Source: Alphaproteobacteria bacterium
GTDB taxonomy: Bacteria > Pseudomonadota > Alphaproteobacteria > Rickettsiales > SXRF01
Length of the DNA stretch: 64,000 bases
Reading direction: 5' to 3'
NCBI GenBank assembly: GCA_025360605.1
Contig: JANYBV010000052.1
Coordinates: forward strand, 62,001-126,000
Shown: piece by piece, positions 40,036 through 48,903 of the stretch
How the letters are laid out: every line of letters starts with the position of its first letter
Numbering within the stretch: position 1 is the first letter of the stretch
The notes under the pieces: generated by a model
Told to the model about the DNA's origin: nothing
What the model saw: only the letters and a program-made list of their open reading frames with translations
Databases searched by the model: none
Program-made: the position numbers and the translations under genes

Positions 40036-40611
40036 TTACGCATGGGCGTGCCCTGCATCCGGCCCCATACGCCCTTTTGCCTGCGGAATTTGCATCCCTG
40101 GGCCTTTCATAGCCTGCGACTGACGCTCCATGGCAAAACGCTGCTCGTCACGGCGTTTTTCTAATGCCGACATGCGCTCGCGGCGCGATTCCATTTGTTC
40201 GTATTTCGCTACCAGCCGGTCTTCCTCGGCATCTGCGGCTTCACCCGCACTGGAAATGCTGACCAGCGCGCCCACCGCAGCACCCACCGCGCCACCAACC
40301 ATGGCCGTAGTCGTAGCAGCACCTACCGCAAAACTCGTACCTTGCGCCGCTGCCCATTCGGGTGCAAACACGCCAAGAGCTGCCACCACCGGAATCGCTA
40401 ACCATCCCATGGATATAGTAGCAGCAAGCGACGCAAATGCCACAGCCGCAACGCCTGCTAACGCGCCAATAGCACCCCATTTAAGGGCGCTTTTAATAAC
40501 ATGTTTAACGATGAAGCCAGTACGATTGAAATTTCGGAGCGCAGGATGCTTGCCAAAGCCTTGCGACTCCTCCTCCTCAAAATCATGATCGCTTTTACTG
40601 TCTCGACCCAT
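40036..40611 (-). CDS. Unknown membrane protein with helical hairpins and charged coiled-coil tail
   Basis: A 191-residue protein. Residues 1-35 are acidic then polar (FEEEESQGFGKHPALRNFN). Residues of about 38-125 are Gly/Ala-rich membrane segments (ALKWGAIGALAGVAAVAFAS, then WLAIPVVAALGVF, then TAMVGGAVGAAVGALVSI). Residues 130-170 form a charged helix likely to be a coiled coil (EEDRLVAKYEQMESRRERMS), followed by KGRMGPDAGHAHA. No family is recognised. It is the first of the four membrane genes, and the 187-base gap before it should hold its promoter; TTGACA occurs there, but no matching -10 box was found. Confidence 0.68.
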   Translation of the reverse strand: MGRDSKSDHDFEEEESQGFGKHPALRNFNRTGFIVKHVIKSALKWGAIGALAGVAAVAFASLAATISMGWLAIPVVAALGVFAPEWAAAQGTSFAVGAATTTAMVGGAVGAAVGALVSISSAGEAADAEEDRLVAKYEQMESRRERMSALEKRRDEQRFAMERQSQAMKGPGMQIPQAKGRMGPDAGHAHA

Positions 40612-40798
40612 GGTAAAATAATCCTTAGTTTACTGTACTATTAACACTACTATCTCATAAATGCCTAAAGTCTGCAAATTAAGGTTTGATGACGTGAAAA
40701 AATAACGATTTTCCGGCTGTCACAAAACTGTCAAACAGGCTCCAGATGCCGTTATCAGGCTATTAAAAATAGAAATATTATTAATATAAATAAATAGG

Positions 40799-41119
40799 TT
40801 AGTTCTTATCGCTGTCGATCACCAGCGCACCTACGATTTTGCCCGTGCAGAGGTCAATACTGACCGTTTCGTCCTGTCCTGCCTGTTTTTTAAGCTCAAT
40901 TCGTATAATATGACCATCTGTCATGCGGTTAACTATCTTTCCGCGCCCTGTGAGGTCTATTTTACCGCCGGCACACTCGGACGCCGCATGCGCTTTCATG
41001 GCTTCCTGCGACACTTTTTTCCATACCACCGCCATCAGCAGCACCGTACCGCCAATCAGCAACACCCCCATCGAAATGACTAGCGTTTTAAGCGGGTTTG
41101 CGTTTTGTTTGGAACTCAT
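40799..41119 (-). CDS. Small membrane-anchored protein, DUF6476-like
   Basis: A 106-residue protein with one membrane helix (about residues 10-32, LVISMGVLLIGGTVLLMAVVW) and a soluble beta-rich domain of about 65 residues (GHIIRIELKKQAGQDETVSI). In many alphaproteobacteria a small protein of this shape (DUF6476) sits next to an RluA-family gene, and here the RluA gene is divergent with 27 bases between starts. The assignment is by shape and position, so it is tentative. Confidence 0.65.
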   Translation of the reverse strand: MSSKQNANPLKTLVISMGVLLIGGTVLLMAVVWKKVSQEAMKAHAASECAGGKIDLTGRGKIVNRMTDGHIIRIELKKQAGQDETVSIDLCTGKIVGALVIDSDKN

Positions 41120-41146
41120 TGGGTTTATCCGTTACTACCGTTACTT

Positions 41147-42157
41147 ATGTCACACCAAGCGCCTGATACCTACACCATTACCACCGGCGAAGAGGATTCA
41201 GGCACCCGCCTCGACCGCTTTTTAACCAGCCGTTTGCCCGATATGTCGCGCAGCCGGTTGCAGGACTTGATAGCGCAAGGGTGCGTAACGTGCAACGGCA
41301 AGCTTGCAGAAGATAGTTCCCATAAAGTCAAATTGGGGCAAACCTACCAAATCAACGTGCCGGAAACGGTTGCCTCGCACATTATTGCGCAGGATATCGC
41401 GCTTGAGGTAGTGTATGAAGACGAACACATGCTCGTCATCAATAAACCCGCCGGACTTACCGTGCATCCCGCGCCGGGGCATCCGGATAATACACTGGTA
41501 AATGCGCTGTTGTCGCACTGTGGCGATAGTTTGTCGGGCATTGGCGGCGTGGCACGTCCGGGCATTGTCCACCGTATCGACAAGGAAACCAGCGGGCTGC
41601 TGGTCGTCGCCAAACATGATATCGCCCATCTGGCATTGTCGGCGCAACTGGTGGACCGCTCGCTCAAACGCACCTATGTCGCGCTGGTATGGGGGCAACC
41701 CAAAGCGCTACAAGGCACGATCACCGGAAACATTGGCCGCTCTTCCAGCAACCGCCAAAAAATGGCGGTGGTTAAATCTGGCGGGAAAGCCGCCACCACC
41801 CACTACAAACTACTGGAAACCTTTACACCCGAAGGCATGAAAGCACCGCTAGTCTCACTGGTAGAATGCAAACTGGAAACCGGACGCACGCACCAGATAC
41901 GCGTGCATTTTTCATTCATCGGTCATGCGCTGGTGGGCGATCCGGTCTATGGGCAAACCACCGTTTCGCGCCTGCAAGCCAACACGTCTAAATCCATTCC
42001 CTCCCCCATGCGCGACGCGCTGTTGCAGTTTAAGCGGCAGGCGCTGCATGCGCGTGCGCTCGGCCTCATCCACCCTGACACTAAAAAACCGATGCATTTT
42101 GCCTGCGAATTGCCCGACGACCTGAACACATTACTGGATGCATTACGTCGCAGTTAG
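41147..42157 (+). CDS. rluD: RluA-family 23S rRNA pseudouridine synthase (RluD type)
   Basis: Isomerises uridines of 23S rRNA to pseudouridine. An N-terminal S4-like domain (DMSRSRLQDLIAQGCVTCNG) precedes the catalytic domain with the active-site Asp in HRIDKETSGLLVVAK, KPAGLTVHPAPGH before it and GRTHQIRVHFSFIGHALVGD after it. The S4 domain and length (336 residues) fit RluD best, though RluC-type paralogs cannot be excluded. ATG 41147 is chosen because the open frame upstream overlaps the divergent gene. Confidence 0.9.
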   Translation: MSHQAPDTYTITTGEEDSGTRLDRFLTSRLPDMSRSRLQDLIAQGCVTCNGKLAEDSSHKVKLGQTYQINVPETVASHIIAQDIALEVVYEDEHMLVINKPAGLTVHPAPGHPDNTLVNALLSHCGDSLSGIGGVARPGIVHRIDKETSGLLVVAKHDIAHLALSAQLVDRSLKRTYVALVWGQPKALQGTITGNIGRSSSNRQKMAVVKSGGKAATTHYKLLETFTPEGMKAPLVSLVECKLETGRTHQIRVHFSFIGHALVGDPVYGQTTVSRLQANTSKSIPSPMRDALLQFKRQALHARALGLIHPDTKKPMHFACELPDDLNTLLDALRRS

Positions 42158-42217
42158 CTCCTTGTAATTCAAAATAACTACTGATAAATTACGCACGAAT
42201 TAGTAAAGGTCATCACC

Positions 42218-43867
42218 ATGCAGCATACTGTCGGCTCGTTCCTTTTTGACTATCTCTATCATCAGGGCGCGCGGCATGCGTTCGGCATTCCGGGTGACTT
42301 TGCACTGCCCACCTTCCGCTGGCTGGAAGCGTCCCAACTTGATCTGCTGACCATGACGCATGAGCCTTCGGTAGGCTTTGCCGCCGATGCCTATGCGCGT
42401 GTCCACGGACTTGGCATTGCCTGCGTCACCTACTGCGTGGGCGGGTTAAACATGCTCAACTCCATCGCCTGTGCCTACGCTGAAAAAAGCCCCGTGGTCG
42501 TCATATCCGGTGGCCCTTCCCCAAATGACCGCAAACACGATGCGCTGGTGCATCACAAGGTGCGTACCTTTGACACCCAACGCCGCATTTACGATGAAGT
42601 AACCTGCGCTTCCACCGTGCTGCTCGACCCTGAAACCGCAGCGGAGGAAATCATCCGCGTCATCACCGCCGTGCGAACCCATTCACGCCCCGGATATATT
42701 GAAGTACCGTATGATATTGTGGATCTGCCAATCCGCATGCCGACGATTAAAAACTATCCTGCACCGGAAAGTGACATTGAAAACCTTGAAGCAGCACTCA
42801 GCGAAGTGGTCGAAAAAATCACTAAGGCGCAACGTCCTGTCATTATTGCGGATGTAGAACTGCACCGCCATAACCTGACACCGCTGGCACTCGCCATCGC
42901 TGAAAAATTCAATATACCGATTGCATCTACGCTGCTTTCCAAAAGCATTATCCCCGAAACAAACCCGCTTTATATCGGAGTGTATAGTGCAGCGCTGTCG
43001 GAAGAAGTGTGCCAGCATTATGTCGAGGAAAGCGACTGCCTTATCCTGCTCGGTGCGTTTTTATCGGACGTGTTCAGCGGCTTCCACGCCACCCATAAAC
43101 TCGACCGCACTAAAACCATCCTGCTGACCACCGAAAAACTCCGCGTGGGCCTGCATTCGTATGACAATGTGTTGATCAAGGATCTCCTCGAGGCCCTTGT
43201 CAGTAAAAACATTTCCCCTAAAACATTCAAAAACCCTTACAAGCAAACCGATCTTGTGCCGCTGACCGATGCAGAACGCGCACAACCTCTCGATGCCGAT
43301 GCGTTCTTCCGCATTCTCGGCCTGACCATCGTTAAAGACGCAACAGTGGTGTGCGACACCGGTGATGCGCTGTTTGGCGCAGTGGGACTGCGTACCACAC
43401 AAGCCAGTAATTTCCTTTCGGATGCGTATTATTTGTCGATGGGATTTGCCGTGCCGGCCACGGTGGGAGCCATTGCCGCCAAGCCGGACAGCCGCGCCTA
43501 CTGCCTCGTTGGCGACGGTGCATTCCAGATGACTGGAATGGAAGTATCCACCTGCGCGAAATACAACATGCACCCGATTGTCTGCATCCTCAATAACGAT
43601 GGGTATGGCACGCAGCGCCATATTATCGACGGGCCATTCAACAATATCCACGGATGGCAATATTCCAAAATCCGCGACGTCATCAATTATGGGAAATCCT
43701 ATAAGGTGACGACCAAGGGCGAGTTGGAAAAGGTGCTTAAAGAAGCGGGCGCGACGAAAGAAATGTACCTCATCGAGGTCATTATTCCGCGCACGGATTG
43801 CAGCCCTCCGCTAAAACGCCTGACCAATAATCTCAGCGAAATCCGCGACGCTAAAAAACGTAAATAA
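42218..43867 (+). CDS. Thiamine diphosphate-dependent 2-keto acid decarboxylase
   Basis: A 549-residue TPP enzyme of the pyruvate/indolepyruvate decarboxylase branch. The catalytic Glu lies in MTHEPSVGFAADAYAR near residue 50, and the His-His pair of keto acid decarboxylases lies in DALVHHKVRTFD near residue 112. The TPP/Mg motif is GDGAFQMTGMEVSTCAKYNM followed by NNDGYGTQRHI. These residues argue against acetolactate synthase, which lacks the His pair. The substrate (pyruvate, phenylpyruvate, indolepyruvate or a longer keto acid) cannot be told. The gene stands alone; an entericidin-like gene follows 22 bases later. Confidence 0.85.
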   Translation: MQHTVGSFLFDYLYHQGARHAFGIPGDFALPTFRWLEASQLDLLTMTHEPSVGFAADAYARVHGLGIACVTYCVGGLNMLNSIACAYAEKSPVVVISGGPSPNDRKHDALVHHKVRTFDTQRRIYDEVTCASTVLLDPETAAEEIIRVITAVRTHSRPGYIEVPYDIVDLPIRMPTIKNYPAPESDIENLEAALSEVVEKITKAQRPVIIADVELHRHNLTPLALAIAEKFNIPIASTLLSKSIIPETNPLYIGVYSAALSEEVCQHYVEESDCLILLGAFLSDVFSGFHATHKLDRTKTILLTTEKLRVGLHSYDNVLIKDLLEALVSKNISPKTFKNPYKQTDLVPLTDAERAQPLDADAFFRILGLTIVKDATVVCDTGDALFGAVGLRTTQASNFLSDAYYLSMGFAVPATVGAIAAKPDSRAYCLVGDGAFQMTGMEVSTCAKYNMHPIVCILNNDGYGTQRHIIDGPFNNIHGWQYSKIRDVINYGKSYKVTTKGELEKVLKEAGATKEMYLIEVIIPRTDCSPPLKRLTNNLSEIRDAKKRK

Positions 43868-43889
43868 CAGTTTAAATTAAGGAGTTTTT

Positions 43890-44036
43890 ATGAAGAAAAT
43901 GTTGATCATCAGCTTAACCGCCCTTTCGCTGCTTTCTGCCTGCAACACCATTCAGGGTGTCGGGCAAGACCTGAGCGCGGCCGGTGAAGGCGTTGCCCAC
44001 ACGGCTGAAAAAACCAAGGAAAAAATCAGCAAGTAA
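43890..44036 (+). CDS. Entericidin-like small lipoprotein
   Basis: A 48-residue protein preceded by AAGGAG six bases before the ATG. The signal MKKMLIISLTALSLLSAC gives a lipobox LSAC with Cys18. The mature peptide (NTIQGVGQDLSAAGEGVAHT and a Lys/Glu-rich end) is the entericidin A/B pattern, in which an amphipathic helix follows a short lipidated start. Entericidins are membrane-active or stress-related lipoproteins. Only one copy is seen here, so an antidote/toxin pair is not evident. Confidence 0.88.
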   Translation: MKKMLIISLTALSLLSACNTIQGVGQDLSAAGEGVAHTAEKTKEKISK

Positions 44037-44052
44037 ACTAGAAGTTCTGCGA

Positions 44053-44391
44053 CTACGCAGCCGTTTTGATGCCTTTGGAATCGAGCAGTTCTTTCAGTTC
44101 ACCGCTTTCGTACATTTCACGCACAATGTCGCAACCGCCGATGAATTCACCCTTCACGTAAAGCTGTGGGATGGTCGGCCAGTTGGTGAACTGCTTGATG
44201 CCTTCGCGGATTTCAGCATCCGACAGCACATTGATGTCCTTGAAATCTTTTACACCCACGCGGTCCAGCACCTGAACCACGGTTGCAGAAAATCCACATT
44301 GCGGGATCTGTTTGCTGCCCTTCATATACAACACCACATCATTTTCGCTGATGTCTTTTTCGATGCGTTCAAATACCGGATTCGTGTTCAT
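44053..44391 (-). CDS. grxD: Monothiol glutaredoxin (CGFS type), GrxD
   Basis: Iron-sulphur cluster carrier that binds a [2Fe-2S] cluster with glutathione as a homodimer or with BolA. The single active cysteine lies in the CGFS motif (IPQCGFSATVVQVL) near residue 33, with LYMKGSKQ before it and WPTIPQLYVKGEFIGGCDI after it. 112 residues is the standard length. bolA lies in the same direction 1.2 kb upstream, with one gene between. Confidence 0.96.
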   Translation of the reverse strand: MNTNPVFERIEKDISENDVVLYMKGSKQIPQCGFSATVVQVLDRVGVKDFKDINVLSDAEIREGIKQFTNWPTIPQLYVKGEFIGGCDIVREMYESGELKELLDSKGIKTAA

Positions 44392-44464
44392 AGTCTGCTC
44401 CTGAGGTTATGTAACGTTGGCAGCAGGCATAGCACAGCCTTGCAAAAAGCCAACCAAAAAAGCC

Positions 44465-45559
44465 CTACCGCCCGCCGAGAGACACGAGTTTAGAGCTTTG
44501 GCGGTCACTTACATACGCGTATTTTTTTAAGGAAATACGGTCGCCTGCCGCAAAAACAGCCTTTTGATGCTCCAACTCGTCAAAAGTACGTAATGTGTCG
44601 GATGGCTCCAGTTTCCATATCTTTTGCTGCCCGATCACCGTACCCTCCCCGTCCCTGATGACAAGGCCAGTACGCTCATCAATGCCAAGGCCGATACAGT
44701 CTTTGTGGTCATTGACCGCCAGCTGCAACCGTTCCAGCCGGTGGTATTCCGGATGCCGGTGCAGGTGAGTATCGACAATCACTTTGCTGAGGAAACCGAA
44801 CCCAGACCCCATCACCGGACCGGAATGGTCCGTATTCCAGTCCATTATCGTTTTCCCGTCACCCGACATCACCGCCGCACCGGCGGAACTGCCAGACACC
44901 GTAAACGAACTATCGTTCAGGTAACGGTCGCGAATGGCGTGATAGGCTTTCGTATCGAAAAAATTCTTCATCAGTAGCGATTGGTTCCCGCCATCAAAAT
45001 ACACTAGGCTGGTGTCGCTGTTTGTGAGTTTTTCAACGATCGCATCATCGTTGGCTGCATCCTTGGTTCCGATGGCAACCACTTCACTCGCACCCAGCAG
45101 CTTAAACAAAACGGTATCGAGCCACTCGTTGCGCTGCGCATGTTGCTCAGATGCACTGGTTACGCAGACAACCCTGCGCCCGTTGATCGGCGCGAATGTC
45201 CCAATAGCCCTGAACAAACCCGCGAAATCAACCTTATCGGTGAGATCTTCAAGCTGCTGCGTCGGCAAGGTCATCAGCATTTTGTCCGGATCTTTCAGCA
45301 GTTCCGCATCAATCCCCATCTGTTCCGCTGTTTCAGGAATTCGTGATCCAAGCTCCGCCTGCCCGCCCATAATCACGAGAGTTCCTTTGGGGAGGCGTTC
45401 CACGACTTCCCGCGGATGACGTTCTGCAAGGCGATCCACATTATCGGAATGCGAGAGGTTATATCCCACCACCGCAGCGCCGGCACCTAACGCCCCCAGT
45501 GCCAGAAAACTTCTGCGGTTCATTGGAGTTTTTGGATCAGAGCCAGAATGCTTGCCCAT
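44465..45559 (-). CDS. Tat-exported cyanophycinase-like peptidase (family S51)
   Basis: A 364-residue protein. The N-terminus has the twin-arginine motif MNRRSFLALGALGAGAAVVG, so it is probably exported folded. The core shows cyanophycinase hallmarks: VIMGGQAELGSR, FDGGNQSLL (the GGNQ turn) and the nucleophile serine in TVSGSSAGAAVMSG, then DTHLHRHPEYHRLERL and GLGIDERTGLVI. Cyanophycinases release beta-Asp-Arg from cyanophycin. No cyanophycin synthetase is visible, so extracellular polymer or another isoaspartyl peptide could be the substrate. It lies between bolA (14 bases upstream) and grxD. Confidence 0.88.
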   Translation of the reverse strand: MGKHSGSDPKTPMNRRSFLALGALGAGAAVVGYNLSHSDNVDRLAERHPREVVERLPKGTLVIMGGQAELGSRIPETAEQMGIDAELLKDPDKMLMTLPTQQLEDLTDKVDFAGLFRAIGTFAPINGRRVVCVTSASEQHAQRNEWLDTVLFKLLGASEVVAIGTKDAANDDAIVEKLTNSDTSLVYFDGGNQSLLMKNFFDTKAYHAIRDRYLNDSSFTVSGSSAGAAVMSGDGKTIMDWNTDHSGPVMGSGFGFLSKVIVDTHLHRHPEYHRLERLQLAVNDHKDCIGLGIDERTGLVIRDGEGTVIGQQKIWKLEPSDTLRTFDELEHQKAVFAAGDRISLKKYAYVSDRQSSKLVSLGGR

Positions 45560-45573
45560 GTGATGGTTCCGGA

Positions 45574-45804
45574 TTACTTGATTTTAGTGGTAACCTGCAA
45601 GGCATGTAGCTTGGTGCCCATGCCATCGCCTAGCGCATCAAATACCATCTTATGTTGCTGGACGCGTGATTTTCCGTGAAACTGTGAGGAAACAACCGTG
45701 ATGCTGTAATGATCGTTATCGCCTGCGAGATCTTTCAGATCAATCAGTGCATCCGGCAACGCCGCCTGCACCATCGCATGAATATCTTCCGCTTTCATTC
45801 CCAT
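45574..45804 (-). CDS. bolA: BolA family protein
   Basis: A 76-residue protein of the BolA fold, partner of CGFS glutaredoxins in iron-sulphur cluster trafficking and iron sensing. DNDHYSITVVSSQFHGKSRVQQHKMVFDAL has the conserved HKMV-type helix with the His ligand. GAGGGGAG lies six bases before the start. The pair with grxD is split by the cyanophycinase-like gene. Confidence 0.92.
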   Translation of the reverse strand: MGMKAEDIHAMVQAALPDALIDLKDLAGDNDHYSITVVSSQFHGKSRVQQHKMVFDALGDGMGTKLHALQVTTKIK

Positions 45805-45876
45805 ACACCACTCCCCTCAAACGCACGATACCAGAGGGTCAGTATAGGTTTTGGAAAGCGCAAAAACAAGCCGCAA

Positions 45877-46266
45877 TCAGGCGGTGGCTGCTTTCAGAGT
45901 GGGTAATATACCGGATTCCTGAAATTTTTTCTCTAATTCATCGACCGTGACAGGCTTAACGATGAAGGAATTGGCACCTTCCGCATAGGCTTTATCCCGA
46001 TGCTCGCGCCCCTCATTGGCCGTGCATAAAATAACGACAACATTGCTGCCATAAGGCATCAGGCGGATTTTTCGTAAAACCTCAATACCGTTCATTTCAG
46101 GCATTTCCCAATCCAGAAGGATGCAATCGGGTAGCTTTTCGGCGCAAATTCCAAATGCTTCCTGAGCGCTGGCAGCCTGCGAACACGTCACATCGAAGCT
46201 TTCCACACAATGCCTGAGCAGCCTGCGGTCGAAAGGAGAGTCATCCACAATCAGGCATGTTTTCAT
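45877..46266 (-). CDS. Single-domain response regulator (CheY-like)
   Basis: A 129-residue receiver domain with no output domain. Acidic pair in LIVDDSPFDRRLL near residue 8, phospho-acceptor Asp in CILLDWEMPEMNGIEVL near residue 54, the conserved Thr position in CTANEG and the Lys in SFIVKPVTVDEL. The start at 46266 (MKTCLIVDDS) fits the fold. It ends 72 bases before bolA. A chemoreceptor gene lies 2.6 kb away, but no histidine kinase is in view. Confidence 0.9.
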   Translation of the reverse strand: MKTCLIVDDSPFDRRLLRHCVESFDVTCSQAASAQEAFGICAEKLPDCILLDWEMPEMNGIEVLRKIRLMPYGSNVVVILCTANEGREHRDKAYAEGANSFIVKPVTVDELEKKFQESGILPTLKAATA

Positions 46267-46554
46267 AAAATGTTCCAACCCAGTATATGTTGTATATATA
46301 ATTAATAATACAACTATTAGGTTTATTTTTCATTAAAATAAATCCACCAACCCCACGCCGCGCTTGCGGTTCCACCCTAAAAAGCCTTTTTGCTTTTTTA
46401 TGCCGTTGAAAGATAGCCATGATCGGCTGATTAAAGTCGCCATCACCAACCGTCCGCTTTCGCGCACTGGTTGCCGAGTGTTTTATTTTGGTTCGTGTGC
46501 AGAAAGTGCAATTTGGCGGTTGCAGGCACGCTCAAGCATGATAATAAAGACAAC

Positions 46555-48786
46555 ATGAAAACATCCGCACAAAAATCCAGTGACTTAAAAATCACTCCTG
46601 ATGTCGTTGCCGAACACGGGCTGACCGCCGAGGAATACAAACGCATTCTGGCACTGATGGGGCGCGAACCCAACATCGTCGAGCTGGGAATTTTCTCGGT
46701 GATGTGGAGTGAACATTGCTCCTACAAAACCACGCGCAAATGGCTGCGTACCCTCCCCACCGAAGCACCGCATGTCATCTGCGGTCCGGGGGAAAATGCC
46801 GGTGTGATCGACATCGGTGATGGGCAGGCTGCTATTTTCAAAATGGAAAGCCACAATCACCCTTCTTATATCGAACCGTTTCAGGGTGCTGCCACCGGTG
46901 TCGGCGGCATTTTGCGCGACGTGTTCACCATGGGCGCACGCCCTGTCGCCAACATGAACGCGCTGCGTTTTGGCGCACCGGAACATCCAAAAACAAAACA
47001 TCTGGTATCGGGCGTTGTCGCGGGCATCGGAAGTTATGGCAATTGTGTCGGCGTGCCTACCGTCGGCGGCGAATGCACATTCCATCCGTCCTATAACGGC
47101 AATATCCTCGTCAACGCCATGACCGTTGGTGTGGCGGATACGGATAAAATATTTTATTCCGCCGCTGCCGGTATCGGTAATCCCGTCGTTTATGTTGGTT
47201 CTAAAACCGGACGTGACGGCATCCACGGTGCAACCATGGCTTCGGCTGAATTCGGCGAAAACTCGGAAGAAAAACGCCCGACCGTTCAGGTTGGCGACCC
47301 GTTCACCGAAAAGCTCCTGATCGAAGCCTGCCTTGAACTCATGCAGACCGATGCGATTATCGCTATTCAGGACATGGGCGCGGCGGGACTCACCTCCTCC
47401 TCGCTCGAAATGGCAGGCAAAGGCAATTGTGGCATAGAGCTGGAACTGGACAAAGTGCCGATGCGCGAAGTGGGCATGACCCCATACGAGATTATGCTGT
47501 CGGAATCGCAAGAGCGCATGCTGATGGTACTTAAGCCAGAAAAAGAAGAAATGGCGCGCAAGGTGTTCGAAAAATGGGAACTGGATTTTGCCACCATCGG
47601 CACCATCACCAACACCGGAAACCTTGTGCTGAAAATGCACGGCGAAGTCGTAGCGAATATGCCGATTGCGCCCGTATCCACCGATGCCCCTGTCTATGAC
47701 CGCCCGTGGGTGCCAACACCCAAACGTCCGGCGCTGGCGGCGGATGCGGTAAGTGCCCCTAAGGATATGGGTACGGCTTTGTTGACGTTGCTTGCCTGCC
47801 CTGATCTGGCGAGCAAGCGCTGGATCTATGAACAATATGACCACATGGTGGGTAACGACACCGTCGCGCGTCCGGGTGGCGATGCTGCCGTTGTGCGCGT
47901 GCGTACCGGAAAAGGCGCGGAAACGAAAAAAGCCCTCGCCATCACCACCGATTGCACCCCGCGCTATTGCTATGCCGACCCTGTTGAAGGCGGTAAACAG
48001 GCTGTGGCTGAAACATGGCGCAATTTAACGACCGTAGGTGCGACGCCACTCGCCATCACCAACTGCCTGAATTTCGGCAATCCGGAAAAACCCGAAACCA
48101 TGGGACAGATTGTCGGTTGCCTGCAAGGCATGGCAGAAGCCTGCCGCGCTCTCGATTACCCAATTATTTCCGGCAACGTCTCGCTGTATAATGAAACCAG
48201 CGGCAAAGGCGTATTCCCTACTCCCGCGATCGGCGGTGTAGGCATTATCAAAGACTTGTCCCTGTGCGTAGGCAATGCCTTTACGCACGAAGGGCAGGAT
48301 ATATGGCTGGTGGGTGACATTAAAGGGCATCTGGGTTCTTCGCTGTACCTGCGCGAAACACTTGGCCGCGAGGATGGCCCGCCGCCGCCGGTGAACCTGC
48401 AGAATGAAAAAAGAAACGGCGATTTTGTCCGCACCATGATTAGCAACCGCATGATTGACGCGTGTCACGATATCGCAGATGGCGGCTTGTTGGTGGCGCT
48501 GTGTGAAATGACCTATCGCCACGACATCGGTGCATCGGTCACGTTTCCTGCACATATTCCCGCCCACGCTTTTGCCTTTGGTGAAGATCAGGCCTGCTAC
48601 CTGATCACCAGTGCCGCCGGTAAATCCAAGGATGTCAAACATAGCGCGTACAATGTGGGACTTGAGCTGTTCCATCTCGGTAAAACGCAGGCGGGTTATG
48701 TCGAAGTCGCAGGCGTGCTGAAACTTAGCACCAAGGAATTACGCACCACCCACGAAGCGTGGCTGCCTAAATTCATGTCGGCATAA
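46555..48786 (+). CDS. purL: Phosphoribosylformylglycinamidine synthase subunit PurL
   Basis: Large subunit of FGAM synthase, fourth step of purine synthesis. The 743-residue protein is the short type that needs separate PurS and PurQ, both encoded nearby. Key segments: [14 protein letters not shown] near residue 45, [53 protein letters not shown] and ANCLNFGNP-like [13 protein letters not shown]. The ATG at 46555 is preferred over the open frame back to 46471. purQ, purS and purC are on the other strand downstream, so the usual purC-S-Q-L order has been broken by inversion. Confidence 0.96.
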   Translation: MKTSAQKSSDLKITPDVVAEHGLTAEEYKRILALMGREPNIVELGIFSVMWSEHCSYKTTRKWLRTLPTEAPHVICGPGENAGVIDIGDGQAAIFKMESHNHPSYIEPFQGAATGVGGILRDVFTMGARPVANMNALRFGAPEHPKTKHLVSGVVAGIGSYGNCVGVPTVGGECTFHPSYNGNILVNAMTVGVADTDKIFYSAAAGIGNPVVYVGSKTGRDGIHGATMASAEFGENSEEKRPTVQVGDPFTEKLLIEACLELMQTDAIIAIQDMGAAGLTSSSLEMAGKGNCGIELELDKVPMREVGMTPYEIMLSESQERMLMVLKPEKEEMARKVFEKWELDFATIGTITNTGNLVLKMHGEVVANMPIAPVSTDAPVYDRPWVPTPKRPALAADAVSAPKDMGTALLTLLACPDLASKRWIYEQYDHMVGNDTVARPGGDAAVVRVRTGKGAETKKALAITTDCTPRYCYADPVEGGKQAVAETWRNLTTVGATPLAITNCLNFGNPEKPETMGQIVGCLQGMAEACRALDYPIISGNVSLYNETSGKGVFPTPAIGGVGIIKDLSLCVGNAFTHEGQDIWLVGDIKGHLGSSLYLRETLGREDGPPPPVNLQNEKRNGDFVRTMISNRMIDACHDIADGGLLVALCEMTYRHDIGASVTFPAHIPAHAFAFGEDQACYLITSAAGKSKDVKHSAYNVGLELFHLGKTQAGYVEVAGVLKLSTKELRTTHEAWLPKFMSA

Positions 48787-48903
48787 CGTCCCGCCGCAAG
48801 CGACTGATTATATCCCCAATAGTGAATTCCATTAACGCTTTATTAGAAGTGTCGCGTCATAGTACGTTATAGACATCACTGTGCATTGCCTGCGGGAGCG
48901 TAA

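Noticed and set aside
43890-44036. An entericidin toxin-antidote pair
   Set aside because: Only one lipoprotein gene is present; no second EcnA/EcnB-like frame was found beside it.
46350-46420. A/T-rich hairpin AAAAAGC...GCTTTTT as a terminator for the response regulator or purL region
   Set aside because: It lies upstream of both genes, is only 7 bp and mostly A-T, so the evidence is too weak to list.
46585-47844. A 419-codon open frame opposite purL
   Set aside because: Antisense to purL, no recognisable motif; explained by codon bias of purL.
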